Of a DNA stretch of 64,000 nt, positions 17,253 through 26,248 are shown in pieces. The DNA lies in assembly GCA_048296855.1 (NCBI GenBank), contig CP182631.1; one strand, 5' to 3'. A program made the translations under genes and the position numbers. This DNA comes from Pseudocolwellia sp048296855 (GTDB taxonomy: Bacteria; Pseudomonadota; Gammaproteobacteria; Enterobacterales; Alteromonadaceae). The notes beneath the pieces are model-generated. The model worked only from the letters and a program-made list of their open reading frames with translations, was not told the origin of the DNA and did not search any database. Position 1 is the first letter of the stretch. The number at the start of each line of letters is the position of its first letter.

Positions 17253-17646
17253 TAAGTTTTGATAGTTTTTCAACTTGTGCCAATTCTTCTAATGTTAATT
17301 CTCCATATCCTTTAGGGTAAGGCCAACCATATCCCCATCTAAAACTTGTGGGTAAATAGGGAGTACCTCCAACTCTTACCCCTGATAACATCAACATTGC
17401 AATTTTAGGCTTGCCAACTTTAGTGACACAGCGCTTTAATTCAAGATCAGATGCCATACGTTGATCAAAAGTGCCACCTTTCCAATAATCAAAATCATGT
17501 TTTTCACAACATGCTAACCAAAGCTTCTGCTGTTTCAAAGTTCCATCCGGAAAAGCACTGCAACCATCACTTGTAAAAGGCTTTAACGTATCAGCGCCAG
17601 CACTTAAAAAGCTCATCAAGGTAAGAAGTATATAGATATATTTCAT
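17242..17646 (-). CDS. Secreted phospholipase-A2-like protein
   Basis: 134 residues with a signal peptide (about 1-18). The mature part contains SDGCSAFPDG and then ACCEKHDFDYWKGG, which has the C-C-x-x-H-D-x-x-Y pattern of the phospholipase A2 active site, where His is the base and Asp supports it. A conserved-looking DLELKRCV helix follows. This points to a small secreted or periplasmic esterase-like protein, but activity is unproven. The last residues IYP and the TAA stop are encoded by the terminal inverted repeat of the MITE at 16970-17252. The original C-terminus may therefore have been replaced or trimmed by the insertion. Confidence 0.6.
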   Translation of the reverse strand: MKYIYILLTLMSFLSAGADTLKPFTSDGCSAFPDGTLKQQKLWLACCEKHDFDYWKGGTFDQRMASDLELKRCVTKVGKPKIAMLMLSGVRVGGTPYLPTSFRWGYGWPYPKGYGELTLEELAQVEKLSKLIYP

Positions 17647-17658
17647 TTTTTTACTCTA

Positions 17659-17698
17659 AAAACAAAAACGCTTTTTAGTTTACCTAAAAAGCGTTTTA
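17659..17698 (-). terminator. Rho-independent terminator after the peroxiredoxin-like gene
   Basis: AAAACGCTTTTTAG pairs with CTAAAAAGCGTTTT around a five-base loop. On the minus strand it is followed by TGTTTTTAG. It lies between the peroxiredoxin-like gene and the phospholipase-like gene. Confidence 0.75.
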
Positions 17699-17730
17699 TA
17701 TAAGATTTTTTTCTAATAAAAATTATATTA

Positions 17731-18447
17731 TTAAAGTTCAGACAATGCCTTAATAATATCAGCCGATTCCATACGAACTTTATAATCTGTTTGTGCTGTC
17801 ATAGCTCTCACTATTCCTTTAGTGTCAATAACAAAGGTACCAGGCACTGGTAATGCCGTACGACCTTCCCCATTAAAGTCTTCTAAATCTAAACCATGCT
17901 TTTTGTATAATTCAACCAAGGCCTTAGGAACTTCAAAATACAATTTGTAGTCTTTCATAACTTGATAGTCTAAATCGCTTAACACTTCAAACGGGTAACC
18001 TTCTTTCTTAAATTGCGCTTCTGATTTATCAGGTGTTTGAGGAGTAATAGTAACTAGTTGTGCATTATATTTTTCAAACTCGGGTAAGTTCTCTTTTAAT
18101 GAACGCAACTGCATATTACAGTATGGGCACCATGCTCCACGGTAAAACACTAAAACGACAGGACCTTTAGCTAATGCACCTTCTAAAGTAATGTTTTCAC
18201 CTTGTGAGTTTTTTAAAGAAAAGCTTGGGGCTTTTTCTCCTACTTGAATACCCGGATTAGGCAATGCTTTTGCTAGGTTATCGCTAGCATCTTGCATCAT
18301 TTGTTTTTCTTCCGAAGTCCAAGAAGATTTTTTCTTTTTCATCTTTTCTATTTTTTCATCAATAGACTTTTTATAACTTGCTGTATCTTGATATGCTTGA
18401 GCACTAAACACAGACAAGATTAAAGATAAAATAAGTAATGAACGCAT
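17731..18447 (-). CDS. Peroxiredoxin-like (AhpC/TSA superfamily) protein with signal peptide
   Basis: 238 residues. A signal peptide (about 1-18) is followed by a lysine-rich helical stretch and then a thioredoxin-fold domain: VGEKAPSFSLKNSQG opens it and YRGAWCPYCNMQLRSL near residue 107 carries the catalytic cysteine pair (CxxC). FVIDTKGIVRAM is the usual later strand. Such proteins reduce peroxides or act as thiol oxidoreductases in the periplasm. The substrate is not evident. It is followed by a clear terminator, so it is probably monocistronic. Confidence 0.85.
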   Translation of the reverse strand: MRSLLILSLILSVFSAQAYQDTASYKKSIDEKIEKMKKKKSSWTSEEKQMMQDASDNLAKALPNPGIQVGEKAPSFSLKNSQGENITLEGALAKGPVVLVFYRGAWCPYCNMQLRSLKENLPEFEKYNAQLVTITPQTPDKSEAQFKKEGYPFEVLSDLDYQVMKDYKLYFEVPKALVELYKKHGLDLEDFNGEGRTALPVPGTFVIDTKGIVRAMTAQTDYKVRMESADIIKALSEL

Positions 18448-18610
18448 TTTGTTCCCTTTTATTTTTAGTAAATTTTTTAATATTCATGAATAATTTTATT
18501 CATTCTGATCCTCAACAAAACTAAGCTAATACGGCTAAGCATTAATTCTCACTTGCACATACTACATATCATCAGTATCCTACGCGATTTTTTAAACGTA
18601 GGTACAGCAT

Positions 18611-19966
18611 ATGATCGGTTTTGATTACGGCACATCAAATTGCGCAGTGGGCGTAATGCAAAACGGTGTTCCATCTATATTATCTTTAAACGAACACGGA
18701 AAATATGTTGCCTCTACTTTATATGCACCAAGCAGAGAAGTTATTGTAAGTTGGCTTCTCAAACAGTTGACCGAAGAAGAGCAAGTATTATTTCAAGCAC
18801 AGCGTAAAGTTCAACTACAAAAGAGTAACAGTGTTTTACGAGAGTTAAAACAAGATGGCATTTCATCTGACTTGTTTTTTGGTCAACAAGCATTACAGGC
18901 TTATTTAGCCGACCCCGAAGAAGGTTATTACATTAAGTCACCTAAATCCTTTTTAGGAGCAAGTGGCTTATATCCTCAGCAAGTACAATTATTTGAAGAT
19001 ATTGTTGCCGCTATGATGGCAAATATAAAAAACTTAACGGAACAATCATTAGGTAGAGAAATAACTCAAACAGTTATTGGTCGTCCTATTAACTTTCAAG
19101 GCTTAAAAGGCGAAGAAAGCAACCAACAAGCGATCACCGTATTAACTAATGCAGCTAAACGTGTAGGATTTAAAGATGTAGAGTTTCAATATGAGCCTGT
19201 TGCCGCTGGTTTTGAATTTGAATCGACTTTAAGTAAAGAAACTAAAGTGCTTGTTGTTGATATAGGCGGTGGAACAACTGATTGCTCAATGCTATTGATG
19301 GGACCAAACTTATGTGATCTCGATAATAGGACTCATCATTTACTTGGGCATTGCGGTGAACGCATTGGCGGTAACGACTTTGATATTGGTTTAGCATTAA
19401 CGGGAATAATGCCCGAGTTAGGACTTAAAAGTTTTTTGAAGTCTGGCAAACCTATGCCAGTAAACTCCTTTTACCAAGCACTGGCTATTAATAAAATTAA
19501 TGAACAAAGTGAATTTTACAGTAGTGAAAATCAACGTTTCCTTAAAGAATTAATACGTGATGCACAACAGCCAGAGCTAATAAGTAGACTACTTAAAGTA
19601 CAACAAGAAAAACTCAGTTATCGACTCGTTAATGGTGCAGAACAGGCTAAAATTGGTTTAACTGATTATGACGAACATACGATTGAGCTTACTGACTTAG
19701 ATAATTCGTTAAAAAGCATAGTAACTAAAGACACATTACTTGCAGGCATAGCCCGCGAACTAAAAGGTATTGCTCATTTAATGCATGAAGCGGTAGCCCA
19801 ATCAGGCCATCAACCCGACGTAATATTTGTTACAGGTGGTACCGCACAGTCTCCTGTACTTAATGAATTTTTCAAGAAGCAATTTAAAGATACGCCCATA
19901 GTATTAGGTGATAATTTTGGTAGTGTAACGGCAGGATTAACTCGATGGGCCAATAAAATTTTTTAA
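18611..19966 (+). CDS. yegD: Hsp70-family chaperone YegD
   Basis: 451 residues, the YegD length, well short of DnaK because the substrate-binding domain is missing or reduced. The actin-like ATPase motifs are visible: IGFDYGTSNCAVGV at the start (phosphate 1), VLVVDIGGGTTDCSML near residue 212 (phosphate 2) and FVTGGTAQSPVL near residue 410 (adenosine motif). Clients are unknown. The peptide deformylase gene starts 22 bp after its stop, so the two are probably co-transcribed. Confidence 0.88.
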   Translation: MIGFDYGTSNCAVGVMQNGVPSILSLNEHGKYVASTLYAPSREVIVSWLLKQLTEEEQVLFQAQRKVQLQKSNSVLRELKQDGISSDLFFGQQALQAYLADPEEGYYIKSPKSFLGASGLYPQQVQLFEDIVAAMMANIKNLTEQSLGREITQTVIGRPINFQGLKGEESNQQAITVLTNAAKRVGFKDVEFQYEPVAAGFEFESTLSKETKVLVVDIGGGTTDCSMLLMGPNLCDLDNRTHHLLGHCGERIGGNDFDIGLALTGIMPELGLKSFLKSGKPMPVNSFYQALAINKINEQSEFYSSENQRFLKELIRDAQQPELISRLLKVQQEKLSYRLVNGAEQAKIGLTDYDEHTIELTDLDNSLKSIVTKDTLLAGIARELKGIAHLMHEAVAQSGHQPDVIFVTGGTAQSPVLNEFFKKQFKDTPIVLGDNFGSVTAGLTRWANKIF

Positions 19967-19988
19967 TTATACGAAAAGGATTAATAAC

Positions 19989-20528
19989 TTGAATAACTCC
20001 GTTGAAATTCTCCAACTAGGTAATCCTGTTCTAGCTCAAATAGCACCGTCTGTTGAAAACATACTATCTGACACCACTCAACAGACCATTGATATAATGC
20101 TAACCACAGTAGCTAAAGCAGGAGGTGTAGGTATTGCAGCACCTCAAATCAATATTAGCCAACGTATATTTATTATGTGTTCAAAGCCCAACAAACGCTA
20201 TCCTGAAGCTCCGCTTATGGAACCAACCGCTATTATTAATCCAGAAATATTAACTACCAGCAAAGAACAAGAAAAAGATTGGGAGGGCTGTTTAAGCGTG
20301 CCATCAATAAGAGGCTTAGTTCCTCGGTATAAAATCATTAACGTTAGCTATTTTGACCTAAAGGGAAATAAGCATAATAAAGAATTAACTGGCTTTTTAG
20401 CGCGTATTTTTCAGCACGAAATGGATCATTTAGATGGATTAACTTTTATTGACAGAGTGGAATCAGTTAAAGACTTATGTAGCGAAACCGAGTGGTATAA
20501 ACAATATGTGGATATCAACTCAAAATAA
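19989..20528 (+). CDS. def: Peptide deformylase
   Basis: 179 residues starting at a TTG, preceded by AAAAGGA. It removes the N-formyl group from nascent proteins. All three metal-site motifs are intact: GVGIAAPQ near residue 46, EGCLSVP near residue 98 and the zinc/iron-binding HEMDH near residue 146. It is probably a second deformylase, since it is not beside fmt, the usual partner. It follows the yegD gene in a likely two-gene operon and ends in a shared terminator with the convergent S9 peptidase. Confidence 0.93.
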   Translation: MNNSVEILQLGNPVLAQIAPSVENILSDTTQQTIDIMLTTVAKAGGVGIAAPQINISQRIFIMCSKPNKRYPEAPLMEPTAIINPEILTTSKEQEKDWEGCLSVPSIRGLVPRYKIINVSYFDLKGNKHNKELTGFLARIFQHEMDHLDGLTFIDRVESVKDLCSETEWYKQYVDINSK

Positions 20529-20540
20529 ATAATAAAGGTG

Positions 20541-20590
20541 AATTAAAACGAAAGGGAGCACTTTACCCCCCCTTCGTTTTAATTAATTTT
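20541..20590. terminator. Bidirectional terminator between def and the S9 peptidase gene
   Basis: AATTAAAACGAAAGGG pairs with CCCTTCGTTTTAATT, with one bulged base. T-rich sequence follows on the plus strand. It sits between two convergent stop codons. Confidence 0.75.
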
Positions 20591-20600
20591 TATACTATTT

Positions 20601-22553
20601 TCAACCTAAATATTTATCTAAAAACTCTGAGATTAATTTCATCGCGTCTTGCCTATTGACCGCGTCATCTAAATTATGAGTTCCATATTCATACACTTGA
20701 ATCTCAACATCTTTTTTCGAATGTTTCAATGCATCATACATGTCTTTAGATTGATAATAACTAACAACGGTATCTACCTTTCCGTGAATTAATAGTACGG
20801 GAGTTTTAAACTCTTTAGCATGATTGACGGGAGATAACCTTTCAAAGGCAGCTTCATCTTCAGTAACTGCATTATCTATATAGTTCCTATTCCCCCATTT
20901 TTTCCAATCAGCTAAAGTCAGTTCCATATTTGCGGTTCCTGCAATGCTTACAATACACTTAAACAGATCTGGAGTTTGATATCCTGCCGTGAGTGCTGCA
21001 TACCCACCATAGCTAGCGCCAACAATACATGCTTTATCAGTATTAGCCCTTTTACTTTGCTTCAACCAATTAAATGCATCAATCAAGTCGGTTTGCATTT
21101 TACCGCCCCACTCGTGATAACCAGCCGTACGATACGCATTACCATATCCAGTAGAGCCTCTATAATTAACCTGAAGTACAGCATATCCTTTGCTCGCAAA
21201 CATTTGTACAAACGGATCAAAATATTGACTATCTCTTGCAAAAGGACCACCATGTGGAAATAAAACAACAGGGGGATTTGTAACATTATCAGGTAAAGTT
21301 AAATATCCATGGAGTTTTAGACCATCCCTTGCTACAAAATCAATAGGCTGAACACTTGCTAATTTAGCATTTTCTAAATCAGGGTATTGCGAATACCATA
21401 CGCTTAGTTTTTTCTTAACTTTATCATAAGTAAAAAACTTACCTGGTGATTTATCGCTAACGGCATAAATCAAATACCTTGTTTTACTTTCGCTCCAATC
21501 ATAAAGGTTTGCTTTTAAATTGTTTTTTTCAAAAATCTGACTAATTTGTAAAGCTAACTGATTACTGTTTTCATCAAAATAAACACGCTTTATAAAATTA
21601 TTATTATATGTAAACCCTATTAATTTTTTAATATTTCCAGATCGTTTTATTATTGGCCCAGATACATCTAAGTTTTCAGGAGCTTCAGCAATTAATGTAT
21701 ATTCGGATGTTTTAATATTAAAACGCCAAAGGGCTTTTTTATTGAACTTATAATCAGACAATACAATAATAGAATCTTTTTCTGGTTCAAACAATATTGG
21801 TTCAAACGTCTCTGTCTTGTAGGCCTCATAAGATTTAACCATTAGCCAATCAGAATTTACATCTTTACGAACATATATATACCTTGTCTTTTTTTTATAA
21901 TTATCATCAACCCCAATGCCCAATAACACCTCGCCTGAAGGAGTTACTCCCCATGAAACTATTCGATTTTTGTTAGGTATATATTTTTCAAACTCGCCAT
22001 TTGTAACGTTTACTTTAAATATTGAAGAGTAGTTATTATCTCTAGGATCTCTTATTGTCACTAAAATATGCTTTTCATCATTATGCAATAAGCTTAATAA
22101 ATCAGGACTGTTTCGATAAAAATCTTGTTTCTTTTTACTTTTTGATCTTTTTCTTAATTCAAAAACATCACTACCATCTAAGTTTGCTGAATATAAATGA
22201 TTCGTTCTAACTCGAACATTCCAGTCATCGATATATAATGGTTGTGACACTTCAATAAGTAGCCTTTCATTATTTGCCCAATTAAGTTGATGTAAGCGAT
22301 ATTTTTTGGCTCCTAATTGTAATACGACCTTCATTTTACTTTTATCATCAAAAGGAAAAATAGCAACTTGTGTATTTTCTCCTTGATTGAGTATTACCGC
22401 AATATTTTTACCATCTGGAGATATTGTAGGAATTTCAACCATAGGCATTTGATTAAAATATTCTAATGGAACACTAGCATTTTTAGCCATTAAAACAGGG
22501 GATAAAAAGAGACAGAAAAAGAAAGGGAATAAATTTTTGAACATAAATAACAT
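20601..22553 (-). CDS. S9-family (prolyl oligopeptidase-like) peptidase
   Basis: 650 residues with a signal peptide (about 1-23), so exported. An N-terminal beta-propeller-like region (about 30-380) is followed by an alpha/beta-hydrolase domain. The catalytic triad is visible: Ser in GASYGGYAAL near residue 515, Asp in HGKVDTVV near residue 593 and His in YGTHNL near residue 627. PHGGPFARD forms the usual oxyanion region. It resembles dipeptidyl/acylaminoacyl peptidases that trim peptides in the periplasm. It is monocistronic, with a shared terminator at its 3' end. Confidence 0.92.
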   Translation of the reverse strand: MLFMFKNLFPFFFCLFLSPVLMAKNASVPLEYFNQMPMVEIPTISPDGKNIAVILNQGENTQVAIFPFDDKSKMKVVLQLGAKKYRLHQLNWANNERLLIEVSQPLYIDDWNVRVRTNHLYSANLDGSDVFELRKRSKSKKKQDFYRNSPDLLSLLHNDEKHILVTIRDPRDNNYSSIFKVNVTNGEFEKYIPNKNRIVSWGVTPSGEVLLGIGVDDNYKKKTRYIYVRKDVNSDWLMVKSYEAYKTETFEPILFEPEKDSIIVLSDYKFNKKALWRFNIKTSEYTLIAEAPENLDVSGPIIKRSGNIKKLIGFTYNNNFIKRVYFDENSNQLALQISQIFEKNNLKANLYDWSESKTRYLIYAVSDKSPGKFFTYDKVKKKLSVWYSQYPDLENAKLASVQPIDFVARDGLKLHGYLTLPDNVTNPPVVLFPHGGPFARDSQYFDPFVQMFASKGYAVLQVNYRGSTGYGNAYRTAGYHEWGGKMQTDLIDAFNWLKQSKRANTDKACIVGASYGGYAALTAGYQTPDLFKCIVSIAGTANMELTLADWKKWGNRNYIDNAVTEDEAAFERLSPVNHAKEFKTPVLLIHGKVDTVVSYYQSKDMYDALKHSKKDVEIQVYEYGTHNLDDAVNRQDAMKLISEFLDKYLG

Positions 22554-22677
22554 CCTTGTTTTTATAGAAATAAATATGTATCGAATACTCAGCTATAAAT
22601 GTAAATAAATCAAGTTAAGGCCATTAAAATTAATAAGTATTTTATAATTGACACGTAACATTTCACATTTATTTTAC

Positions 22678-22697
22678 AACCGACCAAGTGGTCTGTT
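22678..22697. promoter_or_regulatory. Probable TetR-type operator upstream of the tetR gene
   Basis: A 20-bp imperfect palindrome with the core GACCAAGTGGTC at 22682-22693. The same core with two changes (GACCGAGCGGTC) occurs before the MlaC-like gene at 23411-23422. Position about 65 bp before the tetR start fits autoregulation. Confidence 0.65.
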
Positions 22698-22759
22698 AAC
22701 ATAGGTTTAAGTTGTACTCGATATTCGTATACATTTTAAATGTAAATTAGGTTGTAAAT

Positions 22760-23347
22760 ATGAGAGACGCAGAGCAAACCAGACAAAAAATATTAGATGT
22801 TAGCGCTGATGAAATTCATAAACATGGTTTCACCGCTACAAGTTTGTCAGTAATTTTAAACAGATGTGAAATATCTAAAGGTGCTTTATATCACCATTTT
22901 GCTAATAAAATGGAATTAGGGTATGCCGTATTTGAAGAAATATATACACCAATGTTTTTAAACACTTGGTTACCCGCTGTAAACAACGAAGATCCTATTG
23001 AAGGTCTTTGTGCGTTTTTCAGTGAAATGAGTGTAAATATGAGCTGCGATGAATTGATATGTGGTTGCCCACTTAACAATTTATGCCAAGAAATGGCTGG
23101 GGTTGATGAAGGTTTCAGACTACGAATTTTAGATCTGCAACTACAGCTTAATCAACTTATTTCAGATAGTTTACGTAAAATAGAAAAACAACTTCGAAAT
23201 GATATTGACTATAGTCAGGTCTCTTACTTTATCGTTTCTACCTTTCATGGTTCAACCAGTTTAAGTAAAAGCTCGCGAAATAAAGAGTTATTTGAACATG
23301 TTATGAACGAGCTATGTAAATACCTAAGAAACTTAAAACACAGTTAA
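22760..23347 (+). CDS. TetR/AcrR-family transcriptional regulator
   Basis: 195 residues. The N-terminal helix-turn-helix is clear: TRQKILDVSADEIHKHGF, then ISKGALYHHFANKMELG, which is the TetR signature. The C-terminal ligand domain (about 60-190) has several cysteines (CDELICGCPLNNLC near residues 96-110), the most distinctive feature and a possible redox, metal or electrophile sensor. Palindromic operators with the same core lie upstream of this gene and of the next gene, so it probably controls itself and the MlaC-like protein. The ligand is unknown. Confidence 0.92.
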   Translation: MRDAEQTRQKILDVSADEIHKHGFTATSLSVILNRCEISKGALYHHFANKMELGYAVFEEIYTPMFLNTWLPAVNNEDPIEGLCAFFSEMSVNMSCDELICGCPLNNLCQEMAGVDEGFRLRILDLQLQLNQLISDSLRKIEKQLRNDIDYSQVSYFIVSTFHGSTSLSKSSRNKELFEHVMNELCKYLRNLKHS

Positions 23348-23407
23348 CGTTATTTAAACCTTAGTATCTATAACATAAAAATATATACAAATTACTTTTT
23401 ATTACTA

Positions 23408-23432
23408 GCAGACCGAGCGGTCGGTATGCTAG
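23408..23432. promoter_or_regulatory. Probable TetR-type operator upstream of the mlaC-like gene
   Basis: GACCGAGCGGTC at 23411-23422 is a near-perfect palindrome matching the operator before the tetR gene. It is framed by CTAGCA and TGCTAG, which are complementary to each other. It lies about 50 bp before the ATG of the MlaC-like gene. Confidence 0.65.
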
Positions 23433-23472
23433 TATTACTACAATATAAATTTACCGTTATTAAGGCGCATCC

Positions 23473-24078
23473 ATGAAAAACTTAATTTCTATTTTCTCAT
23501 TTGTTTTTACACTATTTATTAGTGCCTCTGTTTTATCTGCTGAAGTTTCTCCATATAAAGTAATAGAAAGTGTCGGTAATAATTTATTTACGCGCATTGC
23601 TAATAACCAGCAAGAAATTGAGAAGTTCCCAGATCTAATGAGAAACATTGTTGATGAAGAACTTATGCCTCATATCGATTATAAATATGCTGCTTATAAG
23701 ATTTTAGGTAAAAACTTAAGATCTACATCTAAAGAGCAACGAGAAGATTTTGTAGTTTCTATACGTCAATATTTAATACGCACTTATGCTAATGCTTTAA
23801 CGCAGTATAAAAACCAAAAAGTTATTTTTGAGAAAGAAAAAAGTACTGAAGGTCAAAAAATAGTTTCTGTTGGCACACAAATTATTGATGGTAACCGTCC
23901 TACTATTGATATTAATTTTAAGTTACGTAAAAACCCAAAAACACTTGAATGGAAAGCATACGACATGGTTGTTGAAGGAATTTCATTACTTTCAAGTAAG
24001 CAAGCAGAGTTAAGTCAACGCATTGCTAAAGAAGGTATTGAGCAAGTTACATTAGAACTAGCTTCAATAACTAAATAA
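23473..24078 (+). CDS. MlaC/Ttg2D-like periplasmic phospholipid-binding protein (orphan)
   Basis: 201 residues with a signal peptide (about 1-22). It matches the MlaC family in length and pattern: EVSPYKVIESVGNNLF, MPHIDYKYAAYKILGKN, REDFVVSIRQYLIRTYANAL and AYDMVVEGISLL. MlaC shuttles phospholipids between membranes with the MlaFEDB complex. Here no mlaA, B, D, E or F gene is near; the only neighbour is a TetR regulator whose operator lies in front of it. It may act with a complex encoded elsewhere or have a separate lipid-carrier role. A strong terminator follows. Confidence 0.82.
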   Translation: MKNLISIFSFVFTLFISASVLSAEVSPYKVIESVGNNLFTRIANNQQEIEKFPDLMRNIVDEELMPHIDYKYAAYKILGKNLRSTSKEQREDFVVSIRQYLIRTYANALTQYKNQKVIFEKEKSTEGQKIVSVGTQIIDGNRPTIDINFKLRKNPKTLEWKAYDMVVEGISLLSSKQAELSQRIAKEGIEQVTLELASITK

Positions 24079-24140
24079 CCTTAACTCGGTTTAAGAGATG
24101 TTTAACAAATTGAAATATATATAACAAAAAATATTTTTAT

Positions 24141-24256
24141 TGAGCCTCTAGCTTGATAGTTTTTCTTGATTCAAGGCAAATTTCGCGTCAATAGCTGGTC
24201 TATTGCAAGTAAATTTAACGCAGAAATTAGGAAAAATAGCTGCTAGAGAAGCATTT
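24141..24256. repeat. Imperfect palindromic intergenic element
   Basis: A roughly 115-bp stretch whose two arms are imperfectly complementary: CTCTAGC, TAGTTTTTC, AAATTT and CAATAG on the left match CTAGAG, GAAAAATA, AAATTT and CTATTG on the right. It would fold into one long broken hairpin, like MITE-type repeats. It lies within the 308-bp gap between the MlaC-like and RNA methyltransferase genes. Confidence 0.45.
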
Positions 24257-24331
24257 GTTAAGCCAAGTTCAGGTTAAATATCAATTCAGAGTTTCCCTAT
24301 TAAGAATTCATTGTTCGCTGTAATTCTTGGT

Positions 24332-24361
24332 CCCCATTAAGTTTTTAATGGGGATTTTTTT
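24332..24361 (+). terminator. Rho-independent terminator
   Basis: CCCCATTAA pairs with TTAATGGGG around a short loop, followed by seven Ts. It serves the MlaC-like gene. Confidence 0.85.
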
Positions 24362-24386
24362 ATCTCTTATTTTTATACCAATCGCA

Positions 24387-24845
24387 TTAATGATTAGAAA
24401 AATCATCACCTTTTGCCATTCTGTCGTACAAAATAACATTTACAGTTGCCGCTAAGTTCATACAACCATTAGTGGGTATATAAATAGTTTCTCGACAAAA
24501 ATCAGTAATGTGTTTTTTTAACGTGCCATCTTCTGGGCCAAAAATGTAAAAAGCTCTAGGTGGATGTTTATAGTTAACTAGCGATTTAGCCCCTTCAACC
24601 AATTCAACGGCTACTGGCACACAATCTAATGGAATGGTATTTTTTAAGTCTTCAACACCAATTAATGGAATGTCTAAATGAACTTTATTTTTATCGGTGT
24701 AAAACGCTTTAGCTAAATCGTATCGTTTACCTGTGTAATAAACCGAATGTACACCGTAACAACCTGAAGCTCGCATCACTGATCCTACGTTCTCTGGTGA
24801 TTTAGGATTAAATAATCCAATGCATGCGTATCCTTTTTTACTCAT
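24387..24845 (-). CDS. SpoU/TrmH-family RNA methyltransferase
   Basis: 152 residues from the ATG at 24845; a TTG at 24854 would add three residues and is unlikely. The SPOUT-fold motifs are visible: N-P-K-S-P-E-N-V-G-S-V-M-R near residue 17, FGPEDGTL near residue 104 and IPTNGCMNLAATVNVILYDR near residue 124, which form the knotted S-adenosylmethionine site. It would 2'-O-methylate a tRNA or rRNA nucleotide. The short length resembles TrmL, but the exact target is not certain. Confidence 0.85.
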   Translation of the reverse strand: MSKKGYACIGLFNPKSPENVGSVMRASGCYGVHSVYYTGKRYDLAKAFYTDKNKVHLDIPLIGVEDLKNTIPLDCVPVAVELVEGAKSLVNYKHPPRAFYIFGPEDGTLKKHITDFCRETIYIPTNGCMNLAATVNVILYDRMAKGDDFSNH

Positions 24846-24995
24846 TTTAAACAACTCATTTTATTTATTAATTTACTAGCCAACTTAGAACGGCGAGATT
24901 ATACCTATTTTTGATTCTGAAAACATGTAAGCCACATAGATAGTTGTTAATATAAAACATATAATGCTGCTAAGTTTTAAGCTAAATAATTTATT

Positions 24996-25508
24996 ATGAC
25001 TACGCCATTAAAATACCTTTCTGCATACTCACCTGAGATTAAAGATAAAATTCAAATAATGTTGAATGAGAACACGTTAAAAACGTTTTTACTCAATAAA
25101 TACCCTACCCCTCATACGATTTATAATGATAAAGCCTTGAGGGAATATGTAATGAATATAAAAAATCAATATTTGAAAAAATCGAATCCTTTAAGTCAAA
25201 TAAAGTACGATGATAAAATTCACGTGATTAATAATGCGTTAGGATTACATACTTATGTGTCTAGGGTACAAGGTAGCAAGCTAAAAAGTAAAAATGAGTT
25301 AAGAGTTGGTAGTATGTTTAAAGTCGCTCCAGAGCCTTTTTTACAAATGATAGTGGTGCATGAATTAGCACACTTAAAAGAAAAAAATCATGATAAGCCG
25401 TTTTATAAGCTCTGCGAGCACATGTTGCCTAATTATCATCAATTAGAATTTGAATTACGCGTATATTTAACTCAGCTTGAATTGAAAGGCCCTGTGTATG
25501 GTGAGTAA
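24996..25508 (+). CDS. YgjP-like metallopeptidase domain protein
   Basis: 170 residues. Near residue 121 it has VVHELAHLKEKNHDKPF, the H-E-x-x-H zinc motif with the further His typical of the YgjP/DUF45 (M48-like) family. PNYHQLEFELRVYL is the usual end. No signal peptide, so cytoplasmic. The physiological substrate of the family is not established. It converges with the rsuA-like gene 32 bp downstream. Confidence 0.82.
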   Translation: MTTPLKYLSAYSPEIKDKIQIMLNENTLKTFLLNKYPTPHTIYNDKALREYVMNIKNQYLKKSNPLSQIKYDDKIHVINNALGLHTYVSRVQGSKLKSKNELRVGSMFKVAPEPFLQMIVVHELAHLKEKNHDKPFYKLCEHMLPNYHQLEFELRVYLTQLELKGPVYGE

Positions 25509-25540
25509 GCTATGTTTATGTTGATTTAAATAACAATAGT

Positions 25541-26248
25541 TTATCGGTTAAAAATATTTTTTACTTCATCAGCCGTTAATTCGCGGCTTTCGCCAGCTTG
25601 TAAATTTTCATCTAATAACAAACTCCCTATTTTACTGCGATGTAACGCCATAACTTGATTTTGAAAACGGCCAAACATGCGCTTAATTTGATGATACTTT
25701 CCTTCCATTAAAATAACTCGAGCAATATAGTCAGATTCAATAGTGAGTTCAGCGGGTTCTGTTGTTATATCTTCATAGCCAAAATACATACCTTGTTTAA
25801 AAGCCTCAATGTAATCGCTTGTTAATTTGTTTTTTAAGGTAACATGATACACTTTAGGTACTTTACTGTTGGGTAATGTTAAACGTTCAGACCAACTACT
25901 GTCGTTAGTTAAGAGCATTAAACCTGAAGTATTGAGATCTAAACGACCAACAATATGTAGATCTTCTTTAAATGAAAAAGATAATAAGTCGATTACCGTT
26001 TTATGAAGCTTATCTTTAGTCGCACTTACCACACCTATAGGCTTATTCAGCATAATGTAGGATGGTTTATAATCTTGTAAGACCTTATCGCTAACTTTTA
26101 TAAACGAGAACTTATTTATTTGGAGGGCCGCATCAGTAATAACAACCCCATCTACTTCAACTTTATTCTGCGCTAAAAGCAGCTTAACGTCTCGTTTATT
26201 AATAGCTAATGCGGAGCTTATAAATTTATCAACCCTGCTTTTTTCCAT
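25541..26248 (-). CDS. rsuA: RsuA-family rRNA pseudouridine synthase
   Basis: 235 residues with an N-terminal S4 RNA-binding domain (RVDKFISSALAINKRDVKLLLAQNKVEVDG split over residues 5-35). The catalytic domain has GRLDLNTSGLMLLTND near residue 101, with the catalytic Asp, and EGKYHQIKRMF near residue 185. This order and size fit RsuA, which modifies U516 of 16S rRNA; RluE/RluF relatives are possible. It is a single gene. Confidence 0.85.
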   Translation of the reverse strand: MEKSRVDKFISSALAINKRDVKLLLAQNKVEVDGVVITDAALQINKFSFIKVSDKVLQDYKPSYIMLNKPIGVVSATKDKLHKTVIDLLSFSFKEDLHIVGRLDLNTSGLMLLTNDSSWSERLTLPNSKVPKVYHVTLKNKLTSDYIEAFKQGMYFGYEDITTEPAELTIESDYIARVILMEGKYHQIKRMFGRFQNQVMALHRSKIGSLLLDENLQAGESRELTADEVKNIFNR

